Origin: Microbispora rosea subsp. aerata
Lineage (GTDB): Bacteria; Actinomycetota; Actinomycetes; Streptosporangiales; Streptosporangiaceae
Assembly: GCF_014647835.1 (NCBI RefSeq)
Contig: NZ_BMPY01000004.1
Coordinates: 156,244 to 220,243 of the forward strand
Reading direction: 5' to 3'
Length of the DNA: 64,000 bases
A program made the translations under genes and the position numbers. Numbering within the stretch: position 1 is the first letter of the stretch; every line of letters begins with the position of its first letter. Positions 1 through 10,016 of this stretch are shown here, piece by piece. The notes beneath the pieces were generated by a model that was not told the DNA's origin, did no database searches, and was given only the letters and a program-made list of their open reading frames with translations.

Positions 1-1
1 T

Positions 2-1888
2 TCCAAGGCGGGCCCGGCGGAGGTGGCCAAGGCCGGGCGCTATCTGCGGGCGGTGCTCGACCCCGACGGGGAAGAACGGGACGAGCAGGCCGACTATGGG
101 CGGCGGTTTCTGCGGGTGCGGCCGGGTGCGGATGGTGGCGTGGAGGGGGAGTTCTATCTGCCCCGGGAGGCGGCGGCCCGGCTGCGGGCGTTGCTGGACG
201 CCTATGCCAAGCCCAAGGCGGAGGGGGACGATCGGCCGTTGCGGGTCCGCTACGCCGATGCGTTCATCGCCCTGCTGGAGGACAAGATCGTCACCGAGCT
301 GCTGGTGCTGGTCAGCGCCGAGTCCCTCCCCACCGACCCCGAACCCGCCAGCACAGTGCCCGGCCCTGCGAACGGCTTCGCCACGCGGCATCCGGAGTCC
401 GCCCAGCCTGCCACAGAACACTCGGAGCGCACCGGCCACCCTGCCGGTGGAAGCCCTGCTTCCATCAGCCCCACCACGCAGCACCCCGAGGCCGAGCATC
501 CCGGGAACACCGGCCACCCTGAGGGCGAGCGTCGTGAGAGCACCGATCGCCCTGGGGCTGGCACTGCGGCCGGGAACCCCGGCGGCGGCGATCGCCCCGG
601 GACCTGTCACCCCGTCAGTGACCACCTCCCTGCCGACGACCATCCTCGGGACGCCGAAAGGGCTACGGATGCGCGGGATGCCGAGGACATCGTGGACCTC
701 CGGGACGGTGAGGACGTCAGCGCGCCCGACAGCGTTGGAAGCTGCGAGGAGCCGAGTGCGGCCGTTTACACCGGCGACTCTGCTCTGAGCGAGGCTGGCG
801 ACAACACCAGCGACTCCGCCCCCGATCGCGCCGTGAACCCGGGCGGCGCTGACCGCTCCGCAACTTCCGGGACCTGCCACCCCGCCACGGCCCACGCCGA
901 GGCGATCGAAGACAGTGAAGCCGCTGAGGGCATCGGGGACTGCCGGGACGGCGAGGCGGTCCAGGAGGGCCGCCGGGCCGCCGTGCCTGCAGGCGACGCC
1001 GAGAGCCCATCGCAGCACGGGCACGCGCAGGGGCAGGGGCCGCGCTCACGGGAGTCGCGGTGGGGCCAGTGGCGGTCGTGTGATCCTCCCGGGCATACCT
1101 GTGCCCACCTCACCCACGCCGGGCCTCGGCCTGCGGGGGAGGTTCCGCATGGGCAGGGTCGTGCTGACGGGCCGTCCGGACCTCGGCTCGCAGGGCCGGA
1201 GAGCGCACCGGAAGCGCCGGGGACATCGGGGGCGCCGGGTGTCCCGGGACCGGAACCGGCCAGGTCACCGCGCCCAGAGCCCCGGACACCGGGAACACCG
1301 GACCCACGGCCGGGAGCGCCAGGACCACAGCGTGACGCGCCCTCGGGGACTGGGCTCGGCACGTCATTGGGAAACGGACTCGGCGCGTCGTCGGGGCCGG
1401 AGCCGGGAGCGCCGGGAACGGCGCCGGGGCCGCTGTTCGGCACGGCGGCGGGCGCCGCGCTGGGTGCGTCTGGTCTGGTGCCGGGGTTGCTGCTGGCCAC
1501 CGGGCAGGTGCTGCCCGTCTCCAGCGTGCACCGCCTGGCGCGCACCTCCACCCTGGTGCGGATCGTCATGGACGCGCAGGGGCAGGTGCTGGACATGGGC
1601 CGCAAGGTCAGGTTGGCCACCCCGGCCCAGCGGCGGGCGATCTTCGCCCGGTATGCCACCTGTTGGGTCGACGGCTGCCCCCTCCCGGCCACCTTGTGCC
1701 AGATCGACCACGCCGACAACTGGAGCACCGGAGGACTCACCGACCTCAAACTCCTGGGTCCGGCCTGCCAGTTCCACAACCGCGACCGCTACCGCCACCC
1801 CGACCGCTACACCCGCCGAAAGGTGGGCAAAGACCGCTGGGCCTTCACCTACCACCGCCTCACCGCAGCCCGGAGGCCACGGGAATGA
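2..1888 (+). CDS. DUF222 / HNH endonuclease protein (5'-partial)
   Basis: The frame is open from the left edge (S-K-A-G-P-A-E-V) through an internal GTG at 23, so the true start lies outside the window. About 628 residues are visible. The first ~110 residues match the end of a DUF222 domain. Residues ~110-500 are a low-complexity stretch rich in Pro, Gly, Thr, His and Glu. The last ~130 residues carry an HNH nuclease module: a Cys pair near 1660-1675, IDHADNW near 1704-1724 and CQFHNRDRY near 1766-1792. Family knowledge: these are the REP13E12-type proteins, abundant in actinobacteria and often repeated within a genome; their cellular role is not established. The very long low-complexity insert is unusual. 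Tandem remnants of the 3' end follow the stop codon. Confidence 0.85.
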   Translation, partial: SKAGPAEVAKAGRYLRAVLDPDGEERDEQADYGRRFLRVRPGADGGVEGEFYLPREAAARLRALLDAYAKPKAEGDDRPLRVRYADAFIALLEDKIVTELLVLVSAESLPTDPEPASTVPGPANGFATRHPESAQPATEHSERTGHPAGGSPASISPTTQHPEAEHPGNTGHPEGERRESTDRPGAGTAAGNPGGGDRPGTCHPVSDHLPADDHPRDAERATDARDAEDIVDLRDGEDVSAPDSVGSCEEPSAAVYTGDSALSEAGDNTSDSAPDRAVNPGGADRSATSGTCHPATAHAEAIEDSEAAEGIGDCRDGEAVQEGRRAAVPAGDAESPSQHGHAQGQGPRSRESRWGQWRSCDPPGHTCAHLTHAGPRPAGEVPHGQGRADGPSGPRLAGPESAPEAPGTSGAPGVPGPEPARSPRPEPRTPGTPDPRPGAPGPQRDAPSGTGLGTSLGNGLGASSGPEPGAPGTAPGPLFGTAAGAALGASGLVPGLLLATGQVLPVSSVHRLARTSTLVRIVMDAQGQVLDMGRKVRLATPAQRRAIFARYATCWVDGCPLPATLCQIDHADNWSTGGLTDLKLLGPACQFHNRDRYRHPDRYTRRKVGKDRWAFTYHRLTAARRPRE

Positions 1889-2380
1889 CAGCAAGGACGC
1901 CATCACCCGTCGTCGCGGCCCGCCCCTGGACGCCTCCGCGACAGGTGGGTGATCCACACCCGGCCGGCGATCCGCGCCCGGACCAGGTGCGCGAGCACGC
2001 CTGCCTGCCTGTCCAGCGGCGTCACCGAAAGGTGGGCAAAGACCGCTGGGCCTTCACCTACCACCGCCTCGGCAGCGCCCGGCGACTATGAGCCACGGCG
2101 AGAGGAACGGCTCACATGACCAAGCGACCGGAGACGGCGCGGCGGGCCAGAGCCATCATCTACCACCGCCTCACCGCAGCCCGGCGGCCATGAGACCCGG
2201 CGGCTGTGAGCCACGGAAGTAGGGGGTCTCGCATTATCAGGCGACCGGGGAGGAGGTCGGCAGGGGCCTTCACCCGCCACCGCCTGGCGAAGCCCGCCGA
2301 CTAGGAGACTCGGCGGCTATGAGAGCCACAGGCAGGGGCAGCGCGCATGACCGGGCGGCGGCAGCCGCGAACGGCGAACC
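1817..2380 (+). repeat. Tandem decaying copies of the HNH gene 3' end
   Basis: The gene's final segment 1817-1861 recurs exactly over 45 bp at 2026-2070. The 24 bp at 1850-1873 recur exactly at 2161-2184. A weaker copy lies at about 2266-2285. Each copy is followed by a similar tail (TATGAGCCACGG near 2088, TGTGAGCCACGG near 2207, TATGAGAGCCACAG near 2318). The later units are about 100-115 bp long and become less similar with distance from the gene. The coding frame is not kept, so these look like relics of repeated duplication or recombination at the gene end. Confidence 0.75.
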
Positions 2381-2570
2381 ACACCACGTCAGGGCCGGGC
2401 GCCCTGACCACAGCCGGCCCGGGCATTACACACAGCCCACGCGACCGGACCCGAAACCGAGCGCCGCGCTTGATCTCTGGCTGCGCATGTACGGCCATCG
2501 GCCACGTCGCAGACGTCGGATAGAACGCTTAGCGGAGGCTTAAGTGACGTTTAGGAGGCTGACAGAGGCG
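1889..2570. other. Gene-free stretch between HNH gene and chitinase
   Basis: Apart from the tandem 3'-end remnants, I see no ORF here with a credible start site or family resemblance. The part from about 2380 to 2570 looks like plain spacer leading into the chitinase promoter. Confidence 0.5.
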
Positions 2571-2599
2571 TTGACCACAGGGCGCGGAGTGCTTACAGT
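2571..2599 (+). promoter_or_regulatory. Chitinase promoter (-35 TTGACC, -10 TACAGT)
   Basis: TTGACC at 2571-2576 and TACAGT at 2594-2599 are separated by 17 bp, a good match to the actinobacterial housekeeping promoter pattern. Transcription would start near 2606, about 48 bases before the TTG start codon. Confidence 0.6.
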
Positions 2600-2608
2600 C
2601 ACGAACTA

Positions 2609-2625
2609 ATAGGAAACTTTCCTAT
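2609..2625. promoter_or_regulatory. 17-bp perfect palindrome, probable chitinase operator
   Basis: ATAGGAAA-C-TTTCCTAT is a perfect 8+1+8 inverted repeat just downstream of the -10 box, over the expected transcription start. The position is that of a repressor operator. It is not a CebR box and does not resemble the DasR element as I know it. The regulator is unknown. Confidence 0.6.
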
Positions 2626-2653
2626 CGTTTACCCCCCAGACCGGGAGTTTCCG

Positions 2654-4279
<1,626 letters not shown>

Positions 4280-4310
4280 CCCGTAACCCGTCCGGCGGAC
4301 GACGGACAGC

Positions 4311-4342
4311 CCGGCCCCCGTGCGCTACCGTGCGGGGGCCGG
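4311..4342 (+). terminator. Terminator hairpin after the chitinase
   Basis: CCGGCCCCCG (4311-4320) pairs perfectly with CGGGGGCCGG (4333-4342) around a 12-base loop, 32 bases after the chitinase stop. There is no T tract, as is usual in high-GC actinobacteria. Confidence 0.65.
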
Positions 4343-4399
4343 CGCATGAGCAACGTCATCCCGGCCATCACCGCGAAACCGTCGCTTATGGTGGCATTT

Positions 4400-6091
4400 A
4401 TGGACGCGACGAGGACGATCATAGAGACGGTGGGCAAGCTGCGGCAGCGCCGTACCGCACCGCTCGTGCTGGAACTGGACCTGACCGAGGGACTGTCGGA
4501 AGGCCCGCCCGCCGACCCCGTCTCCGCCCTGCTGTCCATGCGCAAGGCGCGCCTCACCGACGTGCTGTCGGGCCTGCGCCGCGCCCGCAAGGACCCCCGC
4601 GTCACCGCGCTCATCGTCAAGATCGGCGGCAACCCCCTCGGGCTCGGCATGGTCCAGGAGCTGCGTACGGCCGTGATCAAGCTGCGCGCCGCGGGCAAGC
4701 GGACCGTCGCGTTCGCCGAGACGTTCGGCGAGTTCGGCGCGGGCACCGTCCCCTACTACCTGGCCAGCGCCTTCGAGCGGGTCTACCTCCAGCCCTCCGG
4801 CGACGTGGGCCTGACCGGCGTGGCGTTCGAACAGCGTTTCCTGCGCGACGCGCTCGCCAAGGTCGGGGTGGAATACCAGCTCGGCCAGCGGCACGAGTAC
4901 AAGACCGCGGCCAACACGTTCACCCACAACCAAATGACCGACGCCCACCGCGAGTCGACCGCGCGCATCGCCGAGTCGGTCACCGAGCAGATCGTCGCGG
5001 GCATCGCCGAGGCACGCGGCCTCGACCCGAAGCGGGTGCGCGAGCTGATCGACCAGGGCCCGTTCATCGGGGCGGAGGCCGTCGAGGCCGGGCTCGTGGA
5101 CGAGCTGAAATATCGCGACGAGGTCTACGCCGAGACCGTCGGGGAGGACGCGCACCTGCTCTACGTGTCGCGGTACGCCAAAAGCGCGCTGTCCGGAAAG
5201 CTCCCCCACCCCGCGGCCGACACGGTCGCCCTCGTCCACGGCAACGGCATGATCCGTCTCGGGCGCAGCGGCCGCTCGCCGCTGGGCGGCGGGGGCGCCA
5301 TGGGCTCCGACACCATCTGCGCCGCCCTGCGCTCGGCCCGGCGGGACGAGAAGGTCAAGGCCATCGTGTTCCGCGTGGACAGCCCCGGCGGGTCGTACGT
5401 CGCCTCCGACGCGATCTGGCGCGAGGTCGTGCTGGCGCGCCGGGCGGGCAAGCCGGTCGTCGTGTCGATGGGCGACGTGGCGGCCTCCGGCGGCTACTTC
5501 GTGTCGATGGCCGCCGATGTGATCGTGGCCCAGCCGGGCACGCTGACCGGCTCGATCGGCGTGTTCGGCGGCAAGCCGGTCATCGGCGAGTTGCTCGGCA
5601 AGCTCGGCGTGGTGACCGAGACGATCGCCGAGGGCGCCAACGCCGGGATGTTCTCCCCGTCCACCGCGTTCACCGAGGCCCAGTGGGAGCGGGTGAACGC
5701 CTGGCTCGACCGCGTCTACGACGACTTCGTGGGCAAGGTCGCCCAGGGCCGCGGCCTGACCAAGGAGCGGGCGCACGAGCTGGCCAAGGGCCGGGTGTGG
5801 ACCGGCGCCGACGCCAGGGCGGCCGGTCTCGCCGACGAGCTCGGCGGCCTGGAGGACGCCCTCGCCCTGGCCCGCCGCCGGGCCGGCCTGCCCGACCACG
5901 CCCCCGTACGGACCTATCCCCGGATGCACCCCCTGGAGCGGCTGCGCCCGCCGGAGTCCAGCGAGGACAGGGCGGCCGCGCTCGCCCGGGTGCGCCTGGA
6001 GGCGTGGGGGCCGCTGGCGCGGATGGCCGGGCAGCTCGGCCTCCCGCCGTACGGCCCGCTGGTGCTGCCGGGCTACTGGACGATCCGGTAG
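4400..6091 (+). CDS. SppA-like (S49 family) serine protease
   Basis: Two tandem S49 (crotonase-fold) halves, as in long SppA/protease IV enzymes, which degrade signal peptides or membrane-associated peptides using a Ser-Lys dyad. Counting from ATG 4400 (563 aa), the conserved Lys is K168 in the segment EYKTAANTF and the nucleophile is S363 in AASGGYF. An upstream in-frame ATG at 4346 gives 581 aa, but it sits 4 bases after the preceding terminator. ATG 4400 follows TATGGT (4386-4391) at a leaderless-transcript distance, so I prefer it. I see no clear N-terminal membrane helix, unlike E. coli SppA, so it may act as a soluble or peripheral protein. Its 3' end overlaps the convergent flavin reductase by 19 bases. 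Confidence 0.88.
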   Translation: MDATRTIIETVGKLRQRRTAPLVLELDLTEGLSEGPPADPVSALLSMRKARLTDVLSGLRRARKDPRVTALIVKIGGNPLGLGMVQELRTAVIKLRAAGKRTVAFAETFGEFGAGTVPYYLASAFERVYLQPSGDVGLTGVAFEQRFLRDALAKVGVEYQLGQRHEYKTAANTFTHNQMTDAHRESTARIAESVTEQIVAGIAEARGLDPKRVRELIDQGPFIGAEAVEAGLVDELKYRDEVYAETVGEDAHLLYVSRYAKSALSGKLPHPAADTVALVHGNGMIRLGRSGRSPLGGGGAMGSDTICAALRSARRDEKVKAIVFRVDSPGGSYVASDAIWREVVLARRAGKPVVVSMGDVAASGGYFVSMAADVIVAQPGTLTGSIGVFGGKPVIGELLGKLGVVTETIAEGANAGMFSPSTAFTEAQWERVNAWLDRVYDDFVGKVAQGRGLTKERAHELAKGRVWTGADARAAGLADELGGLEDALALARRRAGLPDHAPVRTYPRMHPLERLRPPESSEDRAAALARVRLEAWGPLARMAGQLGLPPYGPLVLPGYWTIR

Positions 6092-6564
6092 CGGGAGCGG
6101 AGCCGTACGAGCGGGGCCTTCGACGCGTCGACATAGTCGACGCCGAGGACCTCCCCGATGAACAACGTGTGGTCGCCGGCCGGGACGACCCGGGTCGTCT
6201 CGGCCTCGACGGCCGCCACCCCGCCTTCCACGACCAGCGCCTCGCTGTGCGCGCCCCGATGGTGGGCGACGCCGGCCAGCAGGAGCCGGGCGCCCGGACG
6301 TCCCGCCGTGGCGAACCGGGAGGCGACCGCTTGCTGCCCGTCGGCCAGGACGCTCGCCGCCCAGCGGTCCCTGCGCAGCAGCACCTCGGCGAGATATCCG
6401 GCCGAGTCGAGGCTGATCAGCACGAGCGGCGGGTCGAGCGACACCGACATCAGGGTCGTGACCGTCGTGCCGAGGTCGTCGCGGTCGTCCTTGACCGTCA
6501 CCACCGCCACGCCGGCGGCCACCTGTCCCATGGCCTCGGTGAACAGCCCCTGCCCAGGTCCCAC
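6073..6564 (-). CDS. Flavin reductase-like FMN-binding protein
   Basis: 163 residues covering one flavin-reductase-like split barrel (HpaC/DIM6 type). The N-terminal AAGVAVVTV segment and the SLDPPLVLISLD motif are typical of the flavin-binding core. These proteins reduce FMN or FAD with NAD(P)H and often feed two-component monooxygenases. No monooxygenase partner is adjacent; the only flavin hydroxylase in the window (38.1 kb) is of the self-contained NAD(P)H-using type. It converges on the SppA-like gene. Confidence 0.8.
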   Translation of the reverse strand: MGPGQGLFTEAMGQVAAGVAVVTVKDDRDDLGTTVTTLMSVSLDPPLVLISLDSAGYLAEVLLRRDRWAASVLADGQQAVASRFATAGRPGARLLLAGVAHHRGAHSEALVVEGGVAAVEAETTRVVPAGDHTLFIGEVLGVDYVDASKAPLVRLRSRYRIVQ

Positions 6565-7101
6565 GCCCCGGCTCCTCCCGCTGACTGACGTACATCACCA
6601 CGCCGCCCGAGCCCTCCGGCCCGAAATCTGCCGATGCCGGAGGAGCCTGCGCCGGCAGGCCGGACACCGACGTCCGGGTGATCCGCCGGCCGGGGTTTGA
6701 CGTCGTCGTACGGATCGGAATTCTGGCCGATCGCCACCGTGCCCCGCACGCCGCCCCGTGCCTCGTCGCGCACGCCGTTCCGCGCGTCGTCGCGCACGCC
6801 GTTCCGCGCGTCGTCGCGCACGTCGCCCCGCACGCGCCGCGCCCGGAGAAGACGAGCGTGCTCAGATCAGGGCGAAGAGCGTCCTGGACATGATGACGTC
6901 GTCGCTGGCCGGCATCGTCACCGAGTCCCCGGGCGCGCGAGCCGCCGGCGGCGCCGGACACGGTCGCGGCCGGGTGCGGGAGTGCCGGCCGTACGGGGGA
7001 AACGTCCTCTTAAGAGACGTCCGGGGGCAGGCGGAGCCGCTCGGACGCCGCGAGTTCGGGGAGCGCGGCAGCCGCGTCCGCGGGCCGGCCGGGAGGTGTC
7101 T
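6565..7101. other. 537-bp gene-free region
   Basis: No ORF here resembles a known family. The region holds a 24-bp tandem repeat (6761-6832) and the upstream region of the truncated iolD gene. The long reading frames crossing it are produced by the repeat and the high GC content. Confidence 0.5.
6761..6832. repeat. Three tandem 24-bp repeats
   Basis: Units at 6761-6784, 6785-6808 and 6809-6832 share the core GTCGCGCACGCCGTTCCGCG. The first two are nearly identical and the third has diverged at its end. On the minus strand they would read as repeats of RDDARNGV, but no credible gene contains them. Confidence 0.7.
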
Positions 7102-8154
7102 GTGCGGAACACGACGAGGCTCACCGTGGCGCAGGCGCTGGTGCGGTTCCTCGGGCGGCAGTGGACCGAACGCGACGGCGTGGAGCACCGGCTGATCGCC
7201 GGGTGCTTGGGCGTCTTCGGGCACGGCAACGTGGCGGGCATCGGCCAGGCCCTAGCCGAGCAGGGCGCGGGCACCCGCGATCCGCTGCCGTACTATTCCG
7301 CCCGCAACGAGCAGGCCATGGTGCACACGGCCGCCGGGTATGCCCGGCAGTCCTGTCGCCTGTCCACGCTCGCCTGCACCAGCTCGATCGGGCCCGGCGC
7401 GACCAACATGGTCACCGGGGCGGCACTGGCCACGGTCAACCGGCTGCCGGTGCTGCTGCTGCCCGGCGATCTGTTCGCCACCCGGGCCGCCTCGCCCGTG
7501 CTGCAGGAGCTGGAGGACCCCCGTTCGTACGACGTCAGCGTCAACGACTGCCTCAAGCCGGTCAGCCGCTTCTGGGACCGGGTCAACCGGCCCGAGCAGC
7601 TTCCGGCGGCGCTGCTGGGGGCCATGCGGGTGCTCACCGATCCCGCAGAGACCGGTGCGGTGACGCTGGCGCTGCCGCAGGACGTGCAGGCCGAGACGTA
7701 CGACTGGCCCGAGGAGCTGTTCGCCCGCAGGGTCTGGCACGTGGCCAGGCCGGTCCCCGAACCCGCCGCCCTGGCCAGGGCCGCCGGTCTGCTGCGCGGC
7801 TCGCGCCGCCCGCTGATCGTCGCCGGGGGCGGGGTCAAGTACAGCGGAGCCTGCGCCGAGCTGGCCCGCTTCGCCGTACGCCACGGAGTGCCGGTGGCCG
7901 AGACTCAGGCCGGCAAGGGCGCGCTGCCGTACGACCATCCGTGCGCGGTGGGCGCGATCGGGCACACCGGGACCCGCGCGGCCGACACACTGGCCCGCGA
8001 GGCCGACCTGGTCATCGGGATCGGCACCCGTTACAGCGACTTCACCACCGCGTCCCGGACGCTGTTTCACCGGGCCCGGTTCCTCAACGTCAACGTGGCG
8101 GCGTTCGACGCGGCCAAGCACGCCGCCGAGCGCGACCAGCGGCCCTATCTGTAG
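7102..8154 (+). pseudogene. iolD: IolD-like TPP enzyme lacking its C-terminal half
   Basis: The GTG start at 7102 has a good ribosome site (GGGAGGTG). The 350 residues match the N-terminal and middle domains of 3D-(3,5/4)-trihydroxycyclohexane-1,2-dione hydrolase, the ring-opening step of myo-inositol breakdown, with the conserved stretches PYYSARNEQAMVH, CTSSIGPGATNM and NVAAFDAAKH. Intact IolD is about 620-650 residues; here the frame stops right after AAKH and the C-terminal thiamine-diphosphate-binding domain is absent, so it cannot be active as IolD. No other iol genes adjoin it. I see no recognisable remainder of the 3' half before the next terminator, which suggests a deletion rather than a point mutation. 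Confidence 0.8.
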
Positions 8155-8327
8155 GGCCGGCGCTCGGCGATCGTGGTGCCCGTGCGAAGCCGGCCCGGCC
8201 GACACCGACACCGAGCTGGTCATGCACGTCCACACCTCTAGGGTCGGCCTCGATGATCATCGTGCCCCTGTGAAAGCGTCCCGGTCGGCGCCGACGCCGG
8301 GCCGATCGCCGTGCGATGCGCATAGAC

Positions 8328-8376
8328 GAACGCCTCCCGGTTCGGAGCACGAGTCGTGCTCCGCCGGGAGGCGTTC
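8328..8376. terminator. Long bidirectional terminator hairpin
   Basis: GAACGCCTCCCGG (8328-8340) pairs with 8364-8376. Inside it CGGAGCACGA (8343-8352) pairs with 8354-8363. This makes an almost continuous 23-bp stem with a TT bulge, between the truncated iolD and the convergent betaine transporter operon. Confidence 0.8.
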
Positions 8377-8392
8377 ACCTAAGTCGTCGCCG

Positions 8393-9313
8393 TCAGAGCA
8401 GGCCGTTCTGGGTGAGCCAGTCCTTGGCCACCACGGGCGGGTCGTCCTTGTCGACCGCGACCCGCTTCATCAGGGCGACCAGCGTCGCGGTGTCGAGCTT
8501 GGCGGAGATCGCGTTCAGCGTGGAGACCACGGTGTCGTTCACCCCGGCCTTGTAGACGAGGGGGGTCACGTTCTCGGCGCCGAAGGCGTTCTTGTTGTCC
8601 TCCAGCGGCACCAGGCCGTTCAGCACGATCTTGGGATCGGTGGTGAAGACGTTGCCCACCTCGATGGTCCCGCTCTTGATCGCGTCAGCGGTGGTGTCGC
8701 CGGTGGGCTTCCACTGCTTGAACTCCAGGCCGTAGACGTTCTTGAAGTTCTCCTCCTGGCGCTGCTTGAACTCCGGCGGCCCGCCGACCGTGAAGTCCTT
8801 CGACACCTTGGCCAGGTCTTCGATCGTGGTGAGCCCGTACTTGTCCGCCGTGGCCTTGGTGACGGTGAGCGAGTTGTTGTCCTCGGCCGCCGCGGGCTCC
8901 AGGATCTCCAGCTCCGGCGGCAGCTTGGCCTTCAGGCCGGCGAGGATGTCGTCCTTCGTCTTGGCCGTGCTGGACTTGTCGACGAAGGCCAGCAGCGACC
9001 CGATGTATTCGGGCAGCACGGTCAGGCCGCCGCTCTTGATCTGGTCGTAGACGACCTCGCGGCTGCCGATGTTGGGCTTCTCCTCGACCGTGACGCCCTT
9101 GGCCTGGAGCGCCTGGGCGTACATCGAGGCGAGCAGGACGCTCTCGGGGAAGTTGAAGGAACCGACGACGACCTTGGCCGGGGCCGCGCCGCCTGAACCC
9201 GACTCCGACGGCGCGGCGGAGGCCGTCGTGGAGAGCGGGTCGGAGCCGCCGCAGCCGGATAACGCGAGCGCCGTGGCCAGGGCGACGGCCGCGATGCCGA
9301 AGATACGTCTCAT
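8393..9313 (-). CDS. Betaine/choline-type ABC transporter substrate-binding lipoprotein
   Basis: 306 residues with a lipoprotein signal peptide (LALSGC, Cys21) and an OpuAC/ProX-type (osmoprotectant, OsmF-like) binding domain. As the last gene of a four-gene minus-strand operon (ATPase, permease, permease, binding protein) it should deliver glycine betaine, choline or a related quaternary amine to the membrane complex. It starts 40 bases after the preceding permease gene. Ligand identity is not readable from sequence; a compatible-solute role is inferred from the family. Confidence 0.9.
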   Translation of the reverse strand: MRRIFGIAAVALATALALSGCGGSDPLSTTASAAPSESGSGGAAPAKVVVGSFNFPESVLLASMYAQALQAKGVTVEEKPNIGSREVVYDQIKSGGLTVLPEYIGSLLAFVDKSSTAKTKDDILAGLKAKLPPELEILEPAAAEDNNSLTVTKATADKYGLTTIEDLAKVSKDFTVGGPPEFKQRQEENFKNVYGLEFKQWKPTGDTTADAIKSGTIEVGNVFTTDPKIVLNGLVPLEDNKNAFGAENVTPLVYKAGVNDTVVSTLNAISAKLDTATLVALMKRVAVDKDDPPVVAKDWLTQNGLL

Positions 9314-9353
9314 ATCAAGAAAATCCCTTCATTTTAGGGCGATAATAGCGAGA

Positions 9354-10016
9354 TTATCGACTCTGTCGGACACCGGGCGAGACGGCGACCCGGTCGAGCA
9401 GGACGAAGGCGAACTGAACGGCCAAAGCGAGGACGGCGACCAGGACCGCTCCCCCGATCACGTCCGCGTAGGTCTTGGTGGCCAGGCCGTCGATGATGAA
9501 CCTGCCGAGGCCGCCCAGCCCGACGAACGCCGCGATTGTGGCGGTCGAGACGACCTGGATGGCGGCCAGGCGCAGGCCCAGCAGGATCAGCGGCAGCGCG
9601 ACCGGGATCAGCGTCCGCACCAGCACCTGCCGCCCGCGCAGGCCCATGCCGTACGCGGCGTCGCGCAGGTCGGCGTCCACCCCGCGCACGCCCTGGTACG
9701 TGTTCACGAGGATGGGCGGAATCGCCAGCACGATCAGCGGGATCAGCACCGGCAGGACGGTCCCCACGCCCGCGAGCAGCACCACGAGCACGAGCAGCCC
9801 GAGCGTCGGCAACGCCCGGGCGGCGTTGGCCGCGACCACGACGACCAGCGCGCCGCGGCCGGTGTGGCCGATGAACAGGCCGAGCGGCACGGCGATCAGC
9901 GCCGCGACGAGGAACGCCGCCGCGGAGAACTCCAGGTGCTCAAGCAGCCGGACCGGGATGCCGTCCGGGCCGGACCAGTGCGACGGGTCGCCGAAGAAGT
10001 CGGCCAGCCAGTTCAC
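9354..10016 (-). CDS. Betaine-type ABC transporter permease
   Basis: 220 residues with about six hydrophobic segments and the EAA-loop region DAAYGMGLRGRQVL that contacts the ATPase. Family: OpuCB/OpuCD (YehW/YehY) inner-membrane permease. Its start overlaps the stop of the upstream permease gene (10013-10016), so the two are translationally coupled. The short N-terminal segment before the first helix contains no binding domain, so the separate lipoprotein downstream is needed. Confidence 0.88.
   Translation of the reverse strand: MNWLADFFGDPSHWSGPDGIPVRLLEHLEFSAAAFLVAALIAVPLGLFIGHTGRGALVVVVAANAARALPTLGLLVLVVLLAGVGTVLPVLIPLIVLAIPPILVNTYQGVRGVDADLRDAAYGMGLRGRQVLVRTLIPVALPLILLGLRLAAIQVVSTATIAAFVGLGGLGRFIIDGLATKTYADVIGGAVLVAVLALAVQFAFVLLDRVAVSPGVRQSR

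Noticed and set aside
4913-4920. AACACGTT, the reverse complement of the KstR-like core
   Set aside because: Lies inside the SppA-like coding sequence with no promoter nearby and lacks the outer consensus bases.
6761-6832. Repeat array considered as a CRISPR
   Set aside because: Units are contiguous with no unique spacers, and no cas gene is in the window.
4325-6961. An 878-codon minus-strand open frame opposite the SppA-like gene
   Set aside because: Arg/Gly/His-rich shadow frame typical of high-GC DNA; it runs through the repeat array and the coding strand carries a clear S49 protease.
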